Below, one piece after another: positions 27,694 to 35,315 of a stretch of 64,000 nt of DNA. The stretch's first letter is position 1. Every line of letters starts with the position of its first letter. Source of the DNA: PALSA-350 sp963794165. Lineage in GTDB: Bacteria; Acidobacteriota; Terriglobia; Terriglobales; Acidobacteriaceae. A program made the position numbers and the translations under genes. Below the pieces are notes generated by a model. That model was not told the origin of the DNA. It did no database searches and was given only the letters and a program-made list of their open reading frames with translations. The DNA lies in assembly GCA_963794165.1 (NCBI GenBank), contig CAWCCT010000009.1, forward strand, positions 248,001 to 312,000, in the 5' to 3' direction.

Positions 27694-28029
27694 CTACGAA
27701 TAGTTGACTTTCAATTCCTTCAACGAGGGCAGAAAGGCAGGATGCACCTCTACCTTCAATCGTCCTGCCCGAACTCCAGGATCGGCAGAGGCGATGGCCA
27801 TTGCCTCTGCGGCGGTGGCTGCGGCGATGATCGAAATCCCTACCAGCGGTCCGTCATCGGTAACCGGCCCCGCCAGCAGGTAGCGTCCGGCTTCCACTTG
27901 CTCCCGTATGAATGCCAGCTGGCGTGGCACCAAATCTGGCGCCTCCCCGCCCTCGGTATCGTTCCACCGTTCTCCCTTGAGCAGAAAAGCAATGAAATAA
28001 GGCTCGACATTACGAGGAACATCTTTCAT
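27694..28029 (-). CDS. YciI-like domain protein
   Basis: A 111-residue protein of the YCII/dimeric alpha-beta barrel type: EPYFIAFLLKGERWNDTEGG, then AFIREQVEAGRYLLAGPVTD with the family's characteristic G-P-x-D turn, and AMAIASADPGVRAGRLKVEV. Members are small enzymes or accessory proteins with a His/Asp pair; substrates are mostly unknown. It follows the TPR-like gene 28033-28662 by three bases, so they are probably co-transcribed. Confidence 0.8.
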   Translation of the reverse strand: MKDVPRNVEPYFIAFLLKGERWNDTEGGEAPDLVPRQLAFIREQVEAGRYLLAGPVTDDGPLVGISIIAAATAAEAMAIASADPGVRAGRLKVEVHPAFLPSLKELKVNYS

Positions 28030-28032
28030 TCG

Positions 28033-28662
28033 CTATTTCGCCGCCTCGTCCAGTAATCTTTGCGCGGCTTCTGTCTTGCCTTCCTTCTGCAGCAGGGCAG
28101 CGTGCTGGCGCAGGATGGCACGCCGTTTCTTTTCTACCGCCGCGGAGTCTGCTTCGGGTGAAGGTTTGCGGAAGTTTTCTTCTGCCGCCCGATAATCGCG
28201 GTCCGCCTTATCCATGGCGCCCATTTGGGAGTAAATCATCGCCCGATGCCAGTAGGCCACGCTCCACTCCGGGGACCCGGGCTTGACGGCTTTGGGCACC
28301 AGCGCTACTTCGCGATTGAACTCCTCCAGCGCCTCCTCCTTGTGATCGAAGGCGGCCAAGGCTATGCCGTATTCATCGTGCGCCATCATCTTGTCCAGCA
28401 GACGCATATGGGGAGGATACTGATCCGCCAAATCGCGCTGCTGCTTGCAATAGTCAAGCGAGAGGGGATCCTGGGCGGTGAGCAGGTTGACGCATTTCAC
28501 CATCAGTTTGCCTACCTGATCACTCAACTGGTTGGCTTTGTCCTCTTCGGAAGTAGGAGGACCCGTGGGCAGCGGAGATGCGGGGGCGGCTGCCTGCTGA
28601 CCGAGCGCGAAGCGCGGGGCCATCATGAGCAGGGCCACGCAGCAGCAGATACCAACGCGCAT
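28033..28662 (-). CDS. exported TPR-like protein, paralogue A
   Basis: A 209-residue protein with a signal peptide (CCVALLMMAPRFALGQQ) and helical repeats. It shares DEYGIALAAFDHKEEALEEF, VKPGSPEWSVAYWHRA and a C-terminal ILRQHAALLQKEGKTEAAQR with the neighbouring gene 28729-29298. The family is not recognised, but the helical pairing looks like a short TPR array. The two paralogues run in tandem 66 nt apart and lead into the YciI-like gene. Confidence 0.7.
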   Translation of the reverse strand: MRVGICCCVALLMMAPRFALGQQAAAPASPLPTGPPTSEEDKANQLSDQVGKLMVKCVNLLTAQDPLSLDYCKQQRDLADQYPPHMRLLDKMMAHDEYGIALAAFDHKEEALEEFNREVALVPKAVKPGSPEWSVAYWHRAMIYSQMGAMDKADRDYRAAEENFRKPSPEADSAAVEKKRRAILRQHAALLQKEGKTEAAQRLLDEAAK

Positions 28663-28728
28663 AATACCCCCGGTCTACAGATTGATTATGCCGGATGAGA
28701 GCCGTGGTGTGGCTTCCGGTTCATAGCA

Positions 28729-29298
28729 CTATTGTGTAGCTAATAGCCTTTGCGCTTCGCTGTGTTTGCCTTGACGATCGAGCACATCCGCGTGCTGCTT
28801 GCGCACCTGCAGGCGGAGTTGCCTGAAATGCTCCGCCAAGGCCGCATTGCCGGCGGCTACAGCGATGGCGTCAGTGAATGTATCCTCAGCCGTCTTGAGA
28901 TCGCCGGCCGCTTGTTCCCACTGGTGCAGTTGCTGATGGGCGGTGGCCCGGTGCCAGAATGCCACCGCCCACTGCAGACTGTCCGGCTTGACGGTGCTTC
29001 CCGGCAGCAGCCCAATCTCGCGGTCAAACGGTTCGAGCGATTGTCTCGGCTGATGCGCCACCGCCAGCAAAGCAACGCCGTATTCATCGTCGGCCACGAT
29101 GCGCGACATGCGCTCGGTGACCGGGCCGTTTTCGGCCGCATCAACTTGGGCCTTGCAGGAAGCGACCGCTCTTGTATCCCCGGCCTGCAATAACTGGGTG
29201 CAAGTTGGATTCCCATCCTGCCCCTGCGCAGCCAAGAGTCCACACAGAAAAGCGGCCAGGCTGAAAACGACTCGACCTCTGGAAAGTAGCAACCTCAA
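28729..29298 (-). CDS. exported TPR-like protein, paralogue B
   Basis: A 189-residue protein with a signal peptide (VVFSLAAFLCGLLAAQGQ). The motifs DEYGVALLAVAH, FDREIGLLPGSTVKP, LQWAVAFWHRATAH and RKQHADVLDRQGKHSEAQRL align with paralogue A in the same order. Two Cys residues after the signal (PTCTQLL and VASCKAQ) could form a disulfide. It is divergent from the AlaX gene with only 26 nt between starts, so their promoters must overlap. Confidence 0.7.
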   Translation of the reverse strand: MRLLLSRGRVVFSLAAFLCGLLAAQGQDGNPTCTQLLQAGDTRAVASCKAQVDAAENGPVTERMSRIVADDEYGVALLAVAHQPRQSLEPFDREIGLLPGSTVKPDSLQWAVAFWHRATAHQQLHQWEQAAGDLKTAEDTFTDAIAVAAGNAALAEHFRQLRLQVRKQHADVLDRQGKHSEAQRLLATQ

Positions 29299-29324
29299 TC
29301 TCCCCGGATAGAATAACGTGCAGG

Positions 29325-30578
29325 ATGTCTGACCGGCTTTACTACACCGACCCAGCGCTGGCCACCTTTGAGGCGCATGTTGCCGATATTCGCGAGGTTT
29401 CCCGAACCGACGGCAAGTCGCTGTGGCAAATCGCCCTGGACCGTAGTGCTTTCTACCCCACCAGCGGCGGCCAGCCGCATGACACCGGCGTGCTCACGGC
29501 TACGTCTTCGGGCGGCGCATTGCTCGAAGCTCCCATCCTGGCGGTGGAGGAGGATGAGCAGGGTGAGGTGTGGCACACCACGCCGAAGCCGTTATTGGCC
29601 GGCACCGCGGTGCGCGGTTACGTTGATTGGAGCCGTCGCCGCGACCACACGCAGCAACATTCGGGACAGCACTTGCTTTCCGCGGTGGTGTATCGCCATC
29701 TCGGTGCGGCGACAGTTTCGTTCCACCTGGGGGAGATGACCTCCACCATCGATCTTGCCCGAGAAGCCATCACCCAACAGGAACTGGAGCGGGTGGAAGA
29801 CGCGGTCAACGACCTCATTGCCGAAGATCGCGCGGTCACCACCCGCACCATCCCGCGGATAGAAGCTGAGATGCTATTGGCTGCAGGCAGCCTGCATAAA
29901 TTGCCGGACAGGGAAGGGGACATCCGGCTGATCGAAATCGACGAGATCGATCTCAACGCCTGTGGCGGCACCCACGTACGATCGACCGGCCAGATTGGGG
30001 TGCTCCTGATCCGGGGGACAGAACGCGTGCGGCAGGGAATTCGAGTGGAGTTTGTCTGTGGAATGCGCGCCGCCGTAACTGCACGCCACGATCTGACCAC
30101 GCTCACCCGCGCCGGCGCCGCGCTTTCCGTAGGACGTGTTGACGTCGCGGAAGCCGTTGACCGGCTGCTGGTGGAGAGCAAGGCTTCCAATAAGGCGCGA
30201 CAGAAGCTTACCGAGGAGCTGGCCGGCCACCATGCTGCGAACCTGGTGCTGGAGTATCCGCTAAAGGAGGGCCGGCGAGTGGTGAGGCGGACCCTCACCG
30301 ATCATGATGCAGCTTACCTCAAATTGCTGGCATCGCGGCTGATCGCATTTGCTCCCCAGACGGTCGCTCTGTTGGCCGCCACCCAGGAGGAACCGGCCCG
30401 GGTGGTCGTGGCGGCTAGCGCTGATCTGAAGATCGATTGTGGAACCCTGCTCCGCGAGGCGCTGGCCTCCTATGGTTTGCGGGGCGGGGGATCGCCCGGG
30501 ATGGCGCAGGGTCAAATTCCCAGCGCCCATTTGGACGCGCTCTTCAGCGGGCTTGAGAGCCAGCTGGCGAAAGTGTGA
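29325..30578 (+). CDS. alaX: alanyl-tRNA editing protein AlaX-L
   Basis: A 417-residue free-standing homologue of the AlaRS editing and C-terminal regions, which hydrolyses Ser- or Gly-charged tRNA-Ala. The metal site is HTQQHSGQHLLS (H-x4-H type in the editing domain) together with NACGGTHV (C-x3-H). An N-terminal beta-barrel (FYPTSGGQPHDTG) precedes it, and a DHHA1-like domain ends with GLRGGGSPGMAQG. It lacks the aminoacylation domain. The stop is 57 nt before a tRNA-Ala(CGC) gene, which suggests a functional and perhaps transcriptional link. Confidence 0.9.
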   Translation: MSDRLYYTDPALATFEAHVADIREVSRTDGKSLWQIALDRSAFYPTSGGQPHDTGVLTATSSGGALLEAPILAVEEDEQGEVWHTTPKPLLAGTAVRGYVDWSRRRDHTQQHSGQHLLSAVVYRHLGAATVSFHLGEMTSTIDLAREAITQQELERVEDAVNDLIAEDRAVTTRTIPRIEAEMLLAAGSLHKLPDREGDIRLIEIDEIDLNACGGTHVRSTGQIGVLLIRGTERVRQGIRVEFVCGMRAAVTARHDLTTLTRAGAALSVGRVDVAEAVDRLLVESKASNKARQKLTEELAGHHAANLVLEYPLKEGRRVVRRTLTDHDAAYLKLLASRLIAFAPQTVALLAATQEEPARVVVAASADLKIDCGTLLREALASYGLRGGGSPGMAQGQIPSAHLDALFSGLESQLAKV

Positions 30579-30635
30579 GTTATCCGCATTTGCTCCGTTC
30601 ACTGTTAAAATAAGGTTCGGTTGTTCCCATCGTAT

Positions 30636-30711
30636 GGGGCTATAGCTCAGCTGGGAGAGCGCCTCGTTCGCAACGAGGAGGTCAGCGGTTCGATCCCGCT
30701 TAGCTCCACCA
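30636..30711 (+). tRNA. tRNA-Ala (anticodon CGC)
   Basis: A 76-nt cloverleaf including encoded CCA. The acceptor stem GGGGCTA pairs with TAGCTCC (one G-T wobble). The D-arm is GCTCAGCTGGGAGAGC, and the anticodon stem CCTCG/CGAGG holds loop TTCGCAA, placing CGC at positions 34-36. The T-arm is intact with GTTCGAT. It reads GCG codons. It lies 57 nt after the AlaX editing gene. No clear promoter hexamers are visible between them. Confidence 0.97.
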
Positions 30712-30814
30712 AATTCCGACTCATCCATGCGCTTATTGCCGCCGTTCGTTGACACTCCACCGCGGGCGGGGGCACCATTACCGCAATACAATTTCCACCC
30801 AAGGAGCTGCCCCA

Positions 30815-32332
30815 ATGCCCATCACAGCGACCGAGACGGCCGCAATTCGCAGGCCGGAACTCAGTTCAGCCGCGGCCTCATTCCTGGCTAAGAAACATCA
30901 AATGCTGATCGACGGCAAGTGGGTGGATGCCCGCAGCGGCAAAACCTTTGCTGTCGAGGACCCAGCGACCGAAGAAATTATCGCCCACGTACCGGCCGGC
31001 GATAAGGCGGATATCGATCTGGCAGTCGCCGCCGCGCGGCGCGCTTTCGAGACCGGACCGTGGTCAAGCATTTCACCCGCCGCAAGGCAGCGCCTGGTCT
31101 GGTCGCTCGGTGACTTGCTCGAGCGTCATGCCGACGAACTTGCTGAACTGGAAGCGCTGGACAACGGCAAGCCAGTCACCAACGCTCGCCGCGATGATGT
31201 CGGCGGGTCGATCGAAATGTTCCGCTACATGGCCGGCTGGGCGACACGGTTGAATGGAGAGCAGATTCAGGTCTCGAGCCCGGGCAACTGGCACGTCTAC
31301 ACCATTCGTGAACCCGTAGGGGTGGTTGGCCAAATCATTCCCTGGAACTTTCCACTGATGATGGCCGCATGGAAGCTAGCGCCCGCATTGGCGGCGGGAT
31401 GCACCATCGTGCTCAAGCCCGCAGAGCAGACGCCGCTCTCTGCGATCCGCCTGGGCGAACTCATCACCGAGGCCGGTTTCCCCGACGGGGTGGTAAATAT
31501 CGTCACCGGATATGGCGAGACAGCCGGCGCGGCTCTGGCAGAACATCCGGATGTCGACAAGGTCGCCTTCACCGGCTCGACCGAGGTTGGCAAGCTCATC
31601 GTCAAGGCGGCGGCAGGCAATCTCAAGCGCGTCTCGCTCGAGCTTGGGGGCAAATCGCCGGCCATTGTCTTCCCCGACGCCGATCTGGAACTTGCCATTG
31701 CCGGAACAGCCAGCGCGATCTTCTATAACCAGGGTCAGTGCTGCACCGCGGGATCACGGCTGTTCGCGCATAAATCGGTCTTTGACAAGATCGTGGAAGG
31801 CGTTACTCGGGAGGCAGCAAAACTGAAGATCGGGCATGGCCTCGATCCGTCGGTGAATCTTGGTCCGCTCGTGTCTAAGGAGCAGCACAACCGCGTCACC
31901 GGCTTTCTAGATGCGGGGCGGCAGGAAGGCGCGGAGGTGGTGACCGGCGGCAAGGCCATGGGCAACCAAGGCTATTTTGTGGAGCCCACGGTTCTCGCCC
32001 AGACCAATCGCTCGATGAAGGTGGTGCGCGAAGAGATTTTCGGACCGGTGGTATGCGTCCAGTCCTTCGACGATTCCGATCTGGATGCCGTCGCCAAGTT
32101 CGCCAACGATACTGAATATGGCTTGTCCTCGAGCGTCTGGACGCAGAACCTGAAGGCCGCCCACATGATGGCGCGCAAGATCAGGGCGGGCACGGTTTGC
32201 ATCAATACCCACAATTACGGAGATCCCGCGTGGCCGTTTGGCGGTTACAAGCAGTCCGGCTGGGGCCGCGAGATGGGCAAGGAAGTGATGGAGCACTACA
32301 CCGAAACCAAGGCTGTTGCCGCCCGGCTTTAG
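30815..32332 (+). CDS. aldehyde dehydrogenase
   Basis: A 505-residue NAD(P)-dependent ALDH-superfamily enzyme. It has PWNFPLMMAAWKLAPALAAG with the catalytic Asn, KPAEQTPLSA, VAFTGSTEVGKLI, the general-base Glu in LELGGKSP and the nucleophile Cys in NQGQCCTAGSR. ATG 30815 has AAGGAG at 30801-30806. The pattern is closest to phenylacetaldehyde/betaine-aldehyde class enzymes; the substrate is not fixed. A perfect 12-bp hairpin follows about 30 nt downstream. Confidence 0.93.
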   Translation: MPITATETAAIRRPELSSAAASFLAKKHQMLIDGKWVDARSGKTFAVEDPATEEIIAHVPAGDKADIDLAVAAARRAFETGPWSSISPAARQRLVWSLGDLLERHADELAELEALDNGKPVTNARRDDVGGSIEMFRYMAGWATRLNGEQIQVSSPGNWHVYTIREPVGVVGQIIPWNFPLMMAAWKLAPALAAGCTIVLKPAEQTPLSAIRLGELITEAGFPDGVVNIVTGYGETAGAALAEHPDVDKVAFTGSTEVGKLIVKAAAGNLKRVSLELGGKSPAIVFPDADLELAIAGTASAIFYNQGQCCTAGSRLFAHKSVFDKIVEGVTREAAKLKIGHGLDPSVNLGPLVSKEQHNRVTGFLDAGRQEGAEVVTGGKAMGNQGYFVEPTVLAQTNRSMKVVREEIFGPVVCVQSFDDSDLDAVAKFANDTEYGLSSSVWTQNLKAAHMMARKIRAGTVCINTHNYGDPAWPFGGYKQSGWGREMGKEVMEHYTETKAVAARL

Positions 32333-32361
32333 AGTCCTGGTAGACGTCAACCTGACCGCGT

Positions 32362-32388
32362 TTGAGTCCCGGCGGTGCCGGGACTCAA
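32362..32388. terminator. hairpin after aldehyde dehydrogenase
   Basis: A perfect 12-bp stem TTGAGTCCCGGC / GCCGGGACTCAA with a three-base loop, 29 nt after the stop. There is no T-tract on the plus strand, so it may be a weak or Rho-assisted terminator or an RNA-stabilising hairpin. Confidence 0.65.
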
Positions 32389-32581
32389 CGGTCGAATCTA
32401 CGGACTTTTGACCCCAGCTTTACTCTCGCCACACACCCTTTCATCCAGACGCAACCCCGACCCCAACTTTTTTAGCGTGGCGCAAAATGACCGTTGAGCG
32501 CATGAAACTCTTTGCGTGGGTTTGCGTCCATTTTCGTAAGTTTTCGATTTTCTTGCGTCCGCGGCCATCACGCTGAAAGGG

Positions 32582-32944
32582 GTGAACGTGAAAGCGTGGA
32601 TTTTGATCGTCGGCGACGATCCGATGCTTTTGCACACGCGCGCCGAGCTACTCCGGGACTGGCAGATAACGACAGCACTCTCCCGCCACGCTGGAGAAGC
32701 AATGCGGGCACGAAACTATGACTTATTGATCTTGAGCCAAACCGTGCAGGAGACGCGGGCAAAGAGTTTGATCGCTCAGGCTATGGAGTTGCAGCCCAAT
32801 CCCCGGATACTGGCCATTCGCTCAGAAGAGGATCGGCAGTTCGGATCACCAACGTACCAAGTGGACCTAAGCAACCCAGGAGGCTTGCGCTCCGCAGTTG
32901 CCAGGATGCTGGAATTTCGCGCCGACGCTCCGTTGCCTACATAA
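32582..32944 (+). CDS. degenerate receiver-domain protein
   Basis: A 120-residue protein starting at GTG 32582. Its pattern follows a response-regulator receiver: AWILIVGDDPMLLHTRAELL with the acidic pair D12/D13, then RNYDLLILSQTV, where the phosphoacceptor Asp is replaced by Ser52, then SPTYQVDLSNPGGLRSAVAR, where the conserved Lys is missing. It has no output domain. It cannot be phosphorylated in the normal way and could act as a binding partner. The 3' end overlaps a convergent small membrane gene by eight bases. Confidence 0.7.
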   Translation: MNVKAWILIVGDDPMLLHTRAELLRDWQITTALSRHAGEAMRARNYDLLILSQTVQETRAKSLIAQAMELQPNPRILAIRSEEDRQFGSPTYQVDLSNPGGLRSAVARMLEFRADAPLPT

Positions 32945-33107
32945 AGGCCATAGCGATTCCGAGGAGCACAATAAGCAAATGAAAGCCGAAGGTGTCGAGG
33001 AAGCGGCTGGTGACCGTATCGCCGCCCGATCGCCGCACCTCTGTTGTGCGAGCGATCTCTTCTATTTGAACCTGGTTGGGCGGATTGGCATTGGCGGGGG
33101 AGACCAT
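32937..33107 (-). CDS. 56-residue tail-anchored membrane peptide
   Basis: Minus-strand ATG 33107 with AAAGAGG about five bases upstream. The N-terminal half is polar (PPNQVQIEEIARTTEVRR) and the C-terminal 20 residues form a helix (FHLLIVLLGIAMAFM) ending at the stop. It was found by direct translation and is short enough to escape normal calling. It converges on, and overlaps by eight bases, the degenerate receiver gene. Function unknown. Confidence 0.55.
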   Translation of the reverse strand: MVSPANANPPNQVQIEEIARTTEVRRSGGDTVTSRFLDTFGFHLLIVLLGIAMAFM

Positions 33108-33188
33108 GCAAACCTCTTTCCGTTCATGAGATTATCCACTCAATTGACCGGAAATAATCAGCCTCGATCTACAACCTTTAGTGCAGAT

Positions 33189-33734
33189 TCACTCCCCGGG
33201 GGCAGCAGAGAAGACAACGTAATTGCGGTTGATATAAAGCCGGTACCGATCAGGCGTGGTGTCGGCGAGAACCTGCAAGGGGGTGGGCCGCTTCAATTCC
33301 GTATCGTGGGTGCCGCTGGTCGTGAACAGGTCGTGCGCACCCAGATCCATCACCAGAAACTTGTTGCCCTCGACAAAGCCAACTCCGTAAGCTCCCGGTT
33401 TTAGCCTTTGCCCGTTGATGTCGAGAGCAACTTCGGTAATGAAATAGGCCTGGTATTTCTGCTGCACGGCGGTCGAGTAGCCTGAGGTATCCACCAGGGC
33501 GCAGAGCACAAACATGCCGTCAGCTAGCTTGACGCCGCCCGCATTGCGCGCCTGAACGCTAGCCACCTGGCCGCGGAAGAAAACTGTTGCCGGCACCAGG
33601 TTCACCACATCCGCCGCTTTTAATACGAGGCCGCCGGATGTTGAGGCTGCTGCGATCGTGTCCGCTGGAAGAAACAGAAGTAACGCTGCCGCAACGCACA
33701 GCAGCAAGGTCAAGCAGGATTTCTTGGGGAACAA
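33189..33734 (-). CDS. exported hypothetical protein, 181 residues
   Basis: A signal peptide (LTLLLCVAAALLLFLPADTI) is followed by a beta-rich soluble domain: KAADVVNLVPATVFFRGQVA, GVKLADGMFVLCALVDTSGY, YQAYFITEVALDINGQRLKP, GAYGVGFVEGNKFLVMDLGA. Its repeated strand pattern, ending in RYRLYINRNYVVFSA, resembles small secreted DUF2911-like or sandwich domains, but I cannot name it. It is transcribed in the same direction as the 56-residue peptide downstream. Confidence 0.65.
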   Translation of the reverse strand: MFPKKSCLTLLLCVAAALLLFLPADTIAAASTSGGLVLKAADVVNLVPATVFFRGQVASVQARNAGGVKLADGMFVLCALVDTSGYSTAVQQKYQAYFITEVALDINGQRLKPGAYGVGFVEGNKFLVMDLGAHDLFTTSGTHDTELKRPTPLQVLADTTPDRYRLYINRNYVVFSAAPGE

Positions 33735-33871
33735 GAGCCCTCCCTTTCAGAGATGAATGTACCATCGAGCCGTTCCATCTTTCACCGCACGGAAAAGGCG
33801 CAAGTTCCTCCAGTGCTTCGGCATGCGGCTCTGGGCCGAGAGGCTCGCATCCAACCACCTCGGAGGAAACG

Positions 33872-34372
33872 ATGAGCGAAGCTCTGACCAGGCCGCAGGC
33901 CATCAAGAAAATTTCGGAGATGATCAAGGACATTCGCATTGCGATGTTGTCTACGGTCACAGCCGATGGAAGAATTCACAGCCGTCCCATGGCCACGCAG
34001 CAAGCCGAGTTTCAAGGCGAGCTGCTCTTTCTTACCCGGCAGGAATCAAGCAAGACCGATGAAATCGCGCATCAGGCGCGAGTCACGGTGGCCTATGTCG
34101 ACAGCAAGGATCATCGCTTTGTCTCTCTGTCCGGCCGCGCGGAACTCAGCAAGGACCGCGCCACCATTCAGGAGCTATGGAATCCGCTTTACAAAGCGTG
34201 GTTTCCGGAAGGCGAGAACGATCCGGAGATCACCGTGATTCGTGTCTATGTGGACCACGCCGAATATTGGGAAGCTCCCGCAAACTCAATTGTGCGCGGC
34301 TATCAACTGCTAAAGGCGGCAGCAACCAAGGGCGGCGCGCCGGTTGGACAGCATCAGGAAGTAGCTATATAA
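33872..34372 (+). CDS. pyridoxamine 5'-phosphate oxidase-like general stress protein
   Basis: A 166-residue GSP26-type flavin-binding split-barrel protein. MIKDIRIAMLSTVTADGRIH, SRPMATQQAEFQGELLFLTR and VTVAYVDSKDHRFVSLSGRA are the family signature. The C-terminal Trp-rich WNPLYKAWFPEGENDPEITV is also typical. ATG 33872 has GGAGG at 33862-33866; the longer upstream frame is ignored. Members bind FMN/FAD and respond to stress, but catalysis is unproven. It is followed closely by a frameshifted channel gene. Confidence 0.87.
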   Translation: MSEALTRPQAIKKISEMIKDIRIAMLSTVTADGRIHSRPMATQQAEFQGELLFLTRQESSKTDEIAHQARVTVAYVDSKDHRFVSLSGRAELSKDRATIQELWNPLYKAWFPEGENDPEITVIRVYVDHAEYWEAPANSIVRGYQLLKAAATKGGAPVGQHQEVAI

Positions 34373-34405
34373 GGGCCGCGCTTGCGTTGAGGCCATATCC
34401 GGCCG

Positions 34406-35285
34406 ATGATTCCCCAGACTGGAGCGTTCGTGTCTTTACGCAAGTTGAGAAAGCAATCGCGCCCGGAGCCGCAAGCCAGCGCCGGGTCATCTCAGGCCCA
34501 AACTGAACTCGACCGGCCAACAGCGGACGAGATCTACGAACAGGTTTCACGCAACGCGCGCCATGAGCTGGACCGCTCGGTCGTGGGCCTGGCGATCTCC
34601 GGGTTGGCCGGTGGAATCACCATGGGGCTGACTGCCCTCAGCACCTCGATCGTGATCGCTCAGTTAGGGCCGAGCCCGGCTGCCAGGTTCATCGCCGACC
34701 TTTTATATCCCATCGGTTTCATCGCGGTCATCCTGGGGCGGGCACAGTTGTTCACGGAAAACACGCTTTATCCGGTGGCGCTCATGCTCGCGGAACGCCG
34801 CCATGGCTGGCGAACGCTGCGTTTGTGGGCCATCGTTCTTCCTAGCAACGTTCTGGGAGCCTTTCTTGTTCGCGCTGCTTGCTGTTCGCACCGGCGCACT
34901 TCGGCCGGAGTTTGTCACGGCCATGACGCACCTCGGGGTGCAGGCTGCGGGGGTAACGGCGAGCCACGTCTTCTGGAGCGGGGTGATTGGCGGGTGGATC
35001 ATCGCGCTCGTCGCCTGGCTGGTAAGCGGCAGCCACTCCATTACCGGGTCCGTTATGCTGATTTGGCTGCTGACGTTTGTCGTCGGACTGGGAGGTTTTG
35101 CTCATTGCATCGCGACCAGCGGCGAGATTCTGGCGGCGATTCTCGATCATCAGCTTGCGATGTCGCGATATTTCGCCTGGCTTGCTCCGGCAACGCTGGG
35201 AAATATCTGCGGCGGCGTGCTGCTGGTTACGCTGCTCGAGTACGGCCAAGTGAAAGGCGGAGAGGAAGGAGGATATTATCGCTAG
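34406..35285 (+). pseudogene. formate/nitrite-transporter-family protein, frameshifted
   Basis: Two overlapping frames together make one FNT/YfdC-like channel. The first gives an N-terminal extension and helices (VVGLAISGLAGGITMGLTAL; GRAQLFTENTLYPVALMLAE) up to VLPSNVLGAFL; the second continues FALLAVRTGALRPEFVTAMT, HVFWSGVIGGWIIALVAWLV and ILDHQLAMSRYFAWLAPATL to the stop at 35285. Removing one base near 34865 (TTTCTTG to TTTTTG) joins them. Either the gene is inactive or the base is a sequencing error; GH15 downstream has the same kind of defect. Confidence 0.8.
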
Positions 35286-35315
35286 TGTCATAGCACACGA
35301 GAAGGCACAAGAGGA

